Assembly (NCBI GenBank): GCA_050732575.1
Contig: JBOHRF010000106.1
Location: 1-14,979, forward strand
Origin: JBBDWZ01 sp050732575
Lineage (GTDB): Bacteria; Gemmatimonadota; Gemmatimonadetes; Longimicrobiales; RSA9
Direction: 5' to 3'
DNA length: 14,979 nucleotides
In this document: positions 7,600-14,979 of the stretch, in pieces
Layout of the letters: each line of letters begins with the position of its first letter
Numbering within the stretch: position 1 is the first letter of the stretch
Made by a program: the position numbers and the translations under genes
Notes under the pieces: model-generated
Seen by the model: the letters and a program-made list of their open reading frames with translations, nothing else
Told to the model about the DNA's origin: nothing
The model's database searches: none

Positions 7600-8591
7600 T
7601 CAATAGCCTCCCTGCGCCAGTAGGTGCACGGCAAACCGCTGGCCGGCATCAGTCAGCACATCAATGGGTGTGAGGCCTGCCGCGCTGGCCAGGTGCTGGA
7701 ATTCTTCAAGGTCGTATTTGTAGCTGTGTTCGGTAACAATGGGCTCGTCCGCTTGCAATTCCAACGCGCCGGCTCCCGTCCATGCGTCAGGAATGCCCAC
7801 GGTTTGCGCCCGCTGGCTGATCAGGTGCATCTCGATGCGCCCGGCTGCACTGTTGTAAAACGCATGGTGACGGAACGCCGTCCCATCGAAGTTGCTGCCC
7901 AGTATGCGATTCACGTGGGTCAGGATGTTGAGATTGAAGGCCGCGGTGATGCCTTGCGGATCGTTGTACGCCAACTCGACGGTATGACGGTCTTTCTTGC
8001 GGTCCACACCGATGATCAGCAAACCATCGTCGCCCAGCACAGGTCCCAGTCGGCGCAGAAAGCGCAGCGCCTCGTGCGGCTCCATGTTGCCGATGGTCGA
8101 GCCGGGGAAAAACACTACCGTGCGCCCCAGCCCGACATCCGGCGCGGGCACATCGATGCGCTGGGTGTAGTCCGCACAGACCGGCTGGACGGCCAGGCCG
8201 GCGTAACGCGCGCGCAGATCAGCTGCCACAGCGTGCAGTTGTGCACAGGCCACATCAATCGGGATGTACAGGGCCGGACGATCTGCCGCCGTCAGCAGGA
8301 TCTGCGTTTTGGCGCCGCTGCCCGTACCAAATTCCACGATGCGTGCGTACGCACCCATGTGCCGCGCCAGCGTAGCGGCGTGCGTGTGCAGGATGCCCAT
8401 CTCCACGCGGGTTGGGTAATAGGCCTCGGTGCGCGTGATCGCCTCGAACAGCTCGGAGCCGTGGCGATCGTAGAAAAAACGCGAGGGTATGCGGCGCGGT
8501 GAGCCGGACAGCGCACTCAGGATGTCCGCGCGCTCGGTCTGGTTCGATTCGAGCGGGCGAGTGCGGGTAAACCCCGGCGAGCGCGTGCCCT

Positions 8592-8595
<4 letters not shown>
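7600..8595 (-). CDS. egtD: L-histidine N-alpha-methyltransferase (EgtD)
   Basis: SAM-dependent enzyme that methylates the alpha-amino group of L-histidine three times to give hercynine, the first step of ergothioneine synthesis; cytoplasmic. The 331 residues match the family length. Visible in order: SRFFYDRHGSELFEAITR (38-55), the family N-terminal signature; VEFGTGSGAK (87-96), the SAM glycine loop; YIPID (110-114); FFPGSTIGN (162-170); AYNDPQGITAAFN (209-221), whose Asn211 corresponds to the histidine-binding Asn of characterised EgtD; and TEHSYKY (288-294), whose Glu and Ser fit the substrate Glu-x-Ser pair. ATG 8595 overlaps the egtB stop as ATGA, so translation is coupled; no separate strong ribosome site is seen. 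The frame continues upstream inside egtB, but that extension has no family similarity. Confidence 0.95.
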
Positions 8596-9917
<1,322 letters not shown>

Positions 9918-9925
9918 GAGTCGTG

Positions 9926-9930
9926 CCTCC
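9926..9930 (-). promoter_or_regulatory. Ribosome binding site that sets the egtB start
   Basis: GGAGG on the minus strand, 8 nt before ATG 9917. It overlaps the earlier in-frame ATG at 9932, which itself has no ribosome site. Confidence 0.65.
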
Positions 9931-9971
9931 ATCGGTTCTGACTACTGCTGAGGTGCACAACGCGCGCCCGA

Positions 9972-10027
9972 ACCTGCGTTGCCCGCGCCGGGCGACCGCA
10001 AGCCTACCGCGGGCCCGCAACGCAGGT
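9972..10027. repeat. Strong inverted repeat in the egtB leader region
   Basis: A perfect 11-bp outer pair, ACCTGCGTTGC at 9972-9982 with its complement at 10017-10027, continues after a 4-nt bulge on one side into a CCGCG/CGCGG pair (9983-9987 with 10008-10012), leaving about 20 nt of loop. It lies 55-110 nt upstream of egtB and 115-170 nt past the permease stop, both genes on the minus strand. It could end permease transcription, act as a leader structure for egtB, or be a repeat element. No T-run follows on either strand. Confidence 0.5.
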
Positions 10028-10141
10028 CAATGGCCGGCAGGGCCCATTGGTTCCCCCATCTACTCCTGACATTTCGACTGGAAGTTAGGAAAGGGTGAGT
10101 TGACAATGGGTTGGGCAGAGTTGGCCCCCTATGCGAAAGCG

Positions 10142-12562
10142 TTACTCGTGTCGCAGTGCCTTCAAGGGCTCCAACGCGGTCGCCCGTCGCGCCGGAACGA
10201 TGCAGGCCAGCAGCGCGGTCATGATCAGCACCAACACGACCGTGCCGAAGATGAGCGGATCGCGCGCATCGACATCGAAAAGGATTACCGACAACAGCTG
10301 TGAGACGGCAGCCGCGAAGCCCAAACCGAGCAGCAATCCCACGGCCACTTGAGCCACGCCCTGGCGCAGAATCATGCGTTGCACCTGACCGGCCTGTGCA
10401 CCAACGGCCATGCGCACGGCCAACTCACGCGTGCGCTGGCTCACGGAGAAGGCCATGACGCCATACATCCCCACCGCAGCCAGCGCGAGTGCGATCAGTC
10501 CGAAAATCATGAACACGCCGCCGAACACGGGGAAATGCCAGGTATCCTGGTCGATCGTGGCGCGCAGTGGTTGCGCCAGGTCGAAAGGCAGATCGCGATC
10601 GATGGCGGCAATCTCAGTGCGCAGGTTCGCCGTGACGGAAGCGTCATCGGCCTGGGAGCGCGCCATCACCCACACGTGTTGCTCCGGGTGCTGCGCCAGT
10701 GGCACCAGGACACTCTCGGTTTCATTGAATCCGGCCAGCTCACCAAGTCGCACAGCGGGCGCAATGCCGACGATGGTCAGCCATGCACTGGGCTCCTGCT
10801 CGGGATCTCGGAGCTGAATGCGGCGCCCCAGTGGATTTTCTGTGGGAAAGTGCCGTCTAACGAAGTCACGACTGACCACCGCCACGGCCGGCGCACCGCG
10901 CCGATCGGCTTCGGTGAAGTCGCGGCCCTCGAGCACGGTAACACCCAATGTCTGGAGATACGTGGGCAGCACGGCCACGCGCATGGCATAGGGATGATCC
11001 TGCTCGCGCTGGTAGCGCCGGCCTTCGACGGCAATGGGCATGAACATGTCGCCCAGGCCCGGTACGCTGGAAGCCAGTGTGGCAGCCGTAATACCGGGCA
11101 GCGCGGCCAATCGCTCATTCAAGCGCTGATAGAAAACGGGCCGGCTCGAATCCGAGTACGCGGGTGCAGCAAGCTGGAGCAGGCCCACGATCACGCCGTC
11201 GTGATCGAAGCCCAGGTCGACATTACGCAGGCTCACGAGGCTCCTGGTTGTGAGACCGGCCGCCACCAGCAGCCCGCAGGACAGCGCGATCTCGAAGACG
11301 ACCAGGGCTCGACTCGTGCGCCCGAGCCGGAAACTGGATGAGCCGCGCGCGCCATCCTTCATCACGCTCATGACATCGGAGCGTGCCGCCTGAAGCGATG
11401 GGATCGTGCCCGCCAACAGCGTGGTCAATAAGGCCAGACCGAACACGAAGAGCATGGCTGTGCCGTCCAACCTGATCGAAACAAAGAAGGGAATGCGCGT
11501 CGGCTCGAGCGAACTGTTGAACAACATGATCCCCAACCACGCGATCATTACGCCGAGAAGCGAGCCCACCACAGACAGCACCAGCGCTTCCGTGAGAAAC
11601 TGCGTGATGATGCGGCGGCGGCTGGCGCCCAGAGCCGATCGGATGCCGACTTCCTTGCTGCGCAGAATGGCGCGGCTGAGCGAGAGGCTGGCCACATTCG
11701 TACATGCAATCAACAGCACGAAGAACACCGCGCCCAACATCGTCAACAGCAGTGCAATAGCCTGCTCACCGATGTACACATCCGTGAACCGTGAGACGAC
11801 CGGGCGCACATCCTTGTTGGTGGCAGGGTGATCGCGCTCCAGTCGCGTGGCAATGGCACTCAACTCGGCCATAGCCGCAGATGCTGACCGGCCTGGCTGC
11901 AATCGCCCGAAAACCTCCAGCATGGGACGCGCACCCCGTTGCAGCGTCAACGGGTCCAGCTCGAGCGGCAGCCACATCTGCTGATTGTTGGGAAAGCGAA
12001 AGCCCTCAGGCATGACGCCGACGATGGTGGTAGGCCGCCCGTTGACGCGGATGACCTTGCCGATGATCTGCGCATCCGCATGGTACCGATTCTGCCACAA
12101 TGCATGCCCGATGATGGCCACCGGCTCAATAGCGCGCACATCCTCGGCGGCCGTGAACGCGCGCCCACGCAGGGGCTGCACGCGCAGGACCTCGAACGTG
12201 TTGGCCGTGATGCGCGCCGCCGCAACACGATCGGCATGCTCGATACCACTCACACTGGCCGAGACCGGATACAGCGCGGCCAGTCCTTCAAAGGCACGCT
12301 GCTCACGGGCATAGTCCCGGTAGTCGTGGCTGGGGATCCCCATGCCCTCGTGACCCGCAGGCAGGTTGTTGTGCTGGACGTACATGATGCGTTCCCCGTC
12401 CGCGAACGGCAGCCCGCGGAACAACACGCCATACACGATGCTGAACAGGGCCGTGGTCAGCCCAATGCCCACACTCAACGTCAGGATGGCAATCGCGCTG
12501 ACGCCCTTGCTCCTCGCCAGCAGACGAGCGCCGTGCTGCACGTCCTTCCAGAAGGTCTCCAT
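10142..12562 (-). CDS. ADOP-type ABC transporter permease (MacB/FtsX-like, duplicated)
   Basis: Full-length orphan permease of 806 residues with the duplicated MacB_PCD plus FtsX layout. Segments that look membrane-spanning lie near 22-47, 267-289, 326-348, 368-391, 418-440, 680-705, 733-757 and 767-789, the usual eight. The periplasmic core regions lie between (about 50-262 and 445-675), each with family motifs such as IRVNGRPTTIVGVMPEGFRF (171-190) and YLQTLGVTVLEGRDF (535-549). Both FtsX halves carry the EVGIRSALGAS and ELAVRMAVGAQ signatures, and the end is EPLKALRHE. It begins directly at the membrane domain, lacking the N-terminal helical extension seen in the neighbouring pseudogene. 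ATG 12562 has AAGGA 7 nt upstream. No ATPase gene is near, as is usual for this family, so substrate and partner are unknown; it is the only intact copy of the local cluster. Confidence 0.92.
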   Translation of the reverse strand: METFWKDVQHGARLLARSKGVSAIAILTLSVGIGLTTALFSIVYGVLFRGLPFADGERIMYVQHNNLPAGHEGMGIPSHDYRDYAREQRAFEGLAALYPVSASVSGIEHADRVAAARITANTFEVLRVQPLRGRAFTAAEDVRAIEPVAIIGHALWQNRYHADAQIIGKVIRVNGRPTTIVGVMPEGFRFPNNQQMWLPLELDPLTLQRGARPMLEVFGRLQPGRSASAAMAELSAIATRLERDHPATNKDVRPVVSRFTDVYIGEQAIALLLTMLGAVFFVLLIACTNVASLSLSRAILRSKEVGIRSALGASRRRIITQFLTEALVLSVVGSLLGVMIAWLGIMLFNSSLEPTRIPFFVSIRLDGTAMLFVFGLALLTTLLAGTIPSLQAARSDVMSVMKDGARGSSSFRLGRTSRALVVFEIALSCGLLVAAGLTTRSLVSLRNVDLGFDHDGVIVGLLQLAAPAYSDSSRPVFYQRLNERLAALPGITAATLASSVPGLGDMFMPIAVEGRRYQREQDHPYAMRVAVLPTYLQTLGVTVLEGRDFTEADRRGAPAVAVVSRDFVRRHFPTENPLGRRIQLRDPEQEPSAWLTIVGIAPAVRLGELAGFNETESVLVPLAQHPEQHVWVMARSQADDASVTANLRTEIAAIDRDLPFDLAQPLRATIDQDTWHFPVFGGVFMIFGLIALALAAVGMYGVMAFSVSQRTRELAVRMAVGAQAGQVQRMILRQGVAQVAVGLLLGLGFAAAVSQLLSVILFDVDARDPLIFGTVVLVLIMTALLACIVPARRATALEPLKALRHE

Positions 12563-12890
12563 GCGCCGTTCCTTTTGGATTCGTGAATAAGATTCGGCGC
12601 GCGCAGGTGAGGAAGGAATCGGGAAGGGCGGGGATCAGCGAGAACAGGTTACAACGGTCGCCGTCGTGGGACGGGCGGTCAGGCGCACGGACTCGGGGAG
12701 CGGGATATCGGGAATCGGGCGCGGGATCGGGAACACATTTCGGGAGCGGAATCCGGGGGGCGGGGAGCAGGAACGGAATTCGGGAGCGGGATTCAGGTCG
12801 CGTTGAGATTGATGGTTGTGACTTACTGCGTCATGCGGCAAAGGAACACGGCCGGCGCGTACTGCCACTCTTTGATGTGCGCGAACTCTA
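12563..12890. repeat. Non-coding gap with degenerate CGGGA(G/T)C repeats
   Basis: Between 12616 and 12795 the plus strand carries many variants of a short G-rich unit: AATCGGGA, CGGGGAGCGGGAT, ATCGGGAATCGGG, CGGGATCGGGA, TTCGGGAGCGGA and ATTCGGGAGCGGGA. They are irregularly spaced and not a fixed-length tandem. The last (12778-12791) is identical to a 14-nt stretch of the element at 5092-5221. The right end (12807-12890) holds no gene I can support. The part next to 12563 is the leader of the permease gene and has CGAATC twice, 7 nt apart, on the minus strand (12575-12593). Confidence 0.55.
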
Positions 12891-13178
12891 TTAGAACCTG
12901 AAGACCAGCGTGGCACGATACATCGAGTTTACCGCAGCGCCCACGCGCAGATGCCAAACCACGGCGCCTGACCTCGTCACCTCATAGACCTGGACGGGCC
13001 CAGTCGATCCTTCCTGCTCGCTGCGCGCGCGCCCGAATCCGATCATTGTGTTACCATTGGGCAGGCGGCGGGTGCTGCTCATGAGACACGCCCAGTCGTC
13101 GGGCGCGGGCCGCCACTCCCACACTTTGCGCGCCAGCTGAGGCGCGATCTCGTATTCGGCGGCGCGTGAGTTGGGCGA
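12891..13178 (-). pseudogene. C-terminal remnant of an arylsulfotransferase (ASST)-like gene
   Basis: About 95 residues match the end of ASST-type (aryl-sulfate sulfotransferase) proteins: SRAAEYEIAPQLARKVWEWR, then STRRLPNGNTMIGFG, GPVQVYEVTRSGAVVWHLRV and a YRATLVF end at TAA 12891. The last blades of a propeller are preserved, including the NGNT motif. The family is normally about 400 or more residues, so some three quarters are missing. The frame continues upstream to about 13301, but there it reads out of frame through permease-derived DNA, so that part is not sulfotransferase. No start or ribosome site can be assigned. Family assignment is by remembered motif; a related PQQ- or NHL-type propeller is possible. 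Confidence 0.6.
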
Positions 13179-14032
13179 GCCCATCACTCCCAATGACGAG
13201 TCGTCGTCCGATCGGCTCCGCGGCTCCCCAGAGTTCCCGGGGCCAGGTCCGGTCCGATCACGATATCCATGTGGCAGCGGGCTGACCGGGCACAAAATCA
13301 CGGCCGCGCACCACAGGTATGTCCATTAGCGCAAAATATCCGGGTGACACCCACTGCGCCTGGAGACGCAGGCTTTGCACACGCGATCCGACCACGCGGT
13401 CGTTCGCGTGAACGAAGACATCATACCATGGCCAATGAGCAGGCCGATCGCGCTCGCTACCGCCACTCCAAGAAGGCCTTCGCCTTCGCCTTGCGGGCCT
13501 TCTTTGTTGATGACGAACGGCACAACATCCGCGGAGCGATTTGCTCCGGGTCGCAACGTGCCGACGGACGTGGCGCGTGCAGCCACCGCGCGTACGGCCT
13601 GCTCGATCGAGCGGCCCGGCTTCAGATGCGCCACGATCCTCAAGAATGTTGAATCGTAGCTACGCTAGTGAATGCGGATGGGCTGCTTCGTTCGATGGGT
13701 GATCGGGCGCCCAGCGGCAGCCACAGGCGCAATCGGTTTCCGCTCGCGCTGACGCCGTCAAAGTCACGGGGGCGCTACACCCACTATCGTGACCTTCACG
13801 CCGTTGACCGTCACACTCTTGCCCAGCACTGCGCGTGACCCTGCCGAAGCGCTGATCCCACAGCCCATGACTGATGACGGCCACCAATGGGGGTGAGGTC
13901 AGATCGTGTGTGGTCGCGCCAGGAAGACCTGCGCCCAGGCTCCAGGTGCTGCCCCATCTCTTCCTGCATCTCGCGCTCGAGACGTCGGCGCAGAAACACC
14001 GATCGCAGCCAGGATTTCAGTCGATTGACCAT
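13175..14032 (-). pseudogene. Decayed ADOP-type ABC permease with deletions and frameshifts
   Basis: Pieces of one duplicated permease follow in family order but in different frames. ATG 14032 opens the N-terminal helical extension typical of ADOP proteins (MVNRLKSWLRSVFLRRRLER, then EMQEEMGQHLE). At about 13940 the first membrane segment is missing and the first periplasmic domain resumes (VAVISHGLWDQRFGR, 13884-13840). Frame changes occur near 13835 (to VLGKSVTVNGVKVTIVGVAP), near 13770 at a C-run (to DFDGV, LRLWLPLGARSP) and near 13650 (to RIVAHLKPGRSIEQA). VVPFVINKEGPQGEGEGLLG then leads into a membrane segment cut off at about 13430, where some 300 residues are lost. The second periplasmic domain follows (WVSPGYFALMDIPVVRGRDF), with shifts near 13275 and 13241 before RELWGAAEPIGRRLVIGSDG. 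No second FtsX domain remains. Not functional. Confidence 0.75.
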
Positions 14033-14092
14033 GCGCAACCAATACCACTGTGAGCGTCATCGTCAGAGCAAGCCGTTGAGTCCTCCAATGTG

Positions 14093-14979
14093 TTAATCCG
14101 TTCGCCATGCCACCAACGGGTCGATGCCGGCCGCCCGCCGTGCAGGTAGCCACGTAGCCAGTGAGGCAACAGCAACGACCACGGAGCCGACCAGCACGAT
14201 GAGGCCGCTCGGGTTGGCCTGAGGAAGACGCATTTCCAGGGAAATCAAGCGCAGCGCGAACAGACCGAGTGGCAAGCCGATCAACAGGCCCAGTACGCTC
14301 ATGTTCAGGCCGCGAAAGAAGAATAGCCCGATTACCTGCGACGGTCGCGCGCCCAGGGCCGTGCGGATGCCAATCTCGCGCGTGCGTTGTCCAACGGCGA
14401 AGGCTACCACGGCGTACAGCCCGATCGCGGATAGAAAGAGCGCCAGCAGACCGGCACCGGCCGCGCTGCTGGTGGCGCGCAATACATCGGCGCGCCGACG
14501 GGCTTCGTGTTGGGCCAATGTGTTCGCGCTGTACACGGGGATCAGCGGTGCCTCTGCAATCGCGAGCCGGCGCCCACTACCGGTCGCACACCCAAAACCC
14601 GGAAGTAGTCTTCCGTCACATAGGTCGCGCCACCCGCGACGGCGCCGCGCGCGCCGTTTCCAAAGTCGAACACCACGGCAGACCCGGTCCACCCGGCCAC
14701 AGAACTGAACAACTCGTCGTGCGCGGCATAGTCGCGCAGCTCCGGATAGGATATCTCGCGTGCGCTAGCCCCGCGGGTTTGCGATTGATGCAAGCCGCGG
14801 ATGCGCACCAGCGCAGCGTCACGCGGGATCCCGTTCGGGGGCTGCGTAGCCAGGGAATGCAGCATCGTGAACAGCGCCGTGTTGACACCCATGCCCAGCG
14901 CCAGCACCAGCACCACGGTCGTCGTAGAAAACGGCGTGCGCCCAAAATACCGAAGCCCAAACAGGACATCGACCAGCAC
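14093..14979 (-). pseudogene. Internally deleted ADOP-type ABC permease, cut by the window edge
   Basis: The minus-strand frame is open at the right edge and reads FGLRYFGRTPFSTTTV and a first membrane segment (VLVLALGMGVNTALFTML), then the first periplasmic core to DYFRVLGVRPVVGAG near 14568. There it jumps, within 14561-14580, to the last part of the same family in a frame shifted by two: LAIAEAPLIPVYSANTL, a membrane segment, the FtsX signature QRTREIGIRTALGARPSQ, two more membrane segments and the usual end, ARRAAGIDPLVAWRTD, before TAA 14093. Some 400-450 residues of a normal permease are absent. Because the junction is out of frame, the halves cannot make one protein, though the second half could form a separate short frame. 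Its real start lies right of the window. Confidence 0.75.

Noticed and set aside
7563..7649. Upstream extension of the DUF5996 frame to ATG 7649
   Set aside because: Would overlap egtD by 50 nt without a ribosome site; GTG 7562 has GGAGG at 5 nt.
10100..10105. TTGACA on the plus strand as a -35 box
   Set aside because: No -10-like hexamer at 16-19 nt, and no plus-strand gene follows for over 4 kb.
12616..12795. CRISPR array
   Set aside because: Units are short, variable and irregularly spaced, with no constant spacer length and no cas gene.
12583..12894. Plus-strand 103-codon frame
   Set aside because: Composed mostly of Arg/Gly/Ser from the G-rich repeats; no ribosome site and no family similarity recognised.
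13179..13301. First 40 codons of the open frame that ends in the sulfotransferase remnant
   Set aside because: This DNA reads as permease sequence (DIVIGPDLA, RELWGAAEPIGRRL) in the other frames, so the open frame there is accidental.

Overview
The window looks like chromosomal DNA of a GC-rich member of the Gemmatimonadota; Acidobacteriota is the main alternative. This is inferred from content: an Oar-like outer-membrane barrel coupled to a beta-propeller protein, several orphan ADOP-type ABC permeases (a family expanded in these phyla) and an ergothioneine egtB-egtD pair. No rRNA or marker gene is present to settle it. I saw no tRNA, CRISPR array, transposase or phage gene.

Left part, plus strand (1-6271): a TonB-dependent-receptor-like barrel, cut by the left edge and carrying an extra C-terminal domain with an LTPEQ motif, overlaps the start of a secreted propeller-like protein (stop TGA and start ATG share a base), so the two form one operon. 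About 400 bp follow with a 9-bp perfect hairpin and a large REPIN-like inverted repeat. Next comes a lipoprotein made of two tandem copies of one beta-rich domain, followed by an 8-bp hairpin.

Middle, minus strand (9917 down to 6588): egtB, egtD and a DUF5996 gene form a compact operon. egtB and egtD overlap as ATGA; the DUF5996 gene starts 37 nt after egtD, at a GTG preceded by GGAGG. EgtD trimethylates histidine to hercynine and EgtB makes the sulfoxide C-S bond. No egtA, egtC or egtE is present, so the rest of the pathway lies elsewhere or free cysteine is the sulfur donor. A strong 55-bp inverted repeat lies in the egtB leader.

Right part, minus strand (14979 down to 10142): one intact 806-residue ADOP permease, then a decayed tract upstream of it: the C-terminal remnant of an arylsulfotransferase-like gene joined to a frameshifted, internally deleted ADOP permease, and a second internally deleted ADOP permease cut by the right edge. 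The tract beside the intact permease carries degenerate CGGGA(G/T)C-type repeats that share a 14-nt core with the REPIN-like element 7.5 kb away.

I found no clearly new defence or mobile system. The most interesting leads are the DUF5996 gene in the ergothioneine operon, the barrel with an LTPEQ-type tail, the two-site intergenic repeat family and the decay pattern of the permease cluster.
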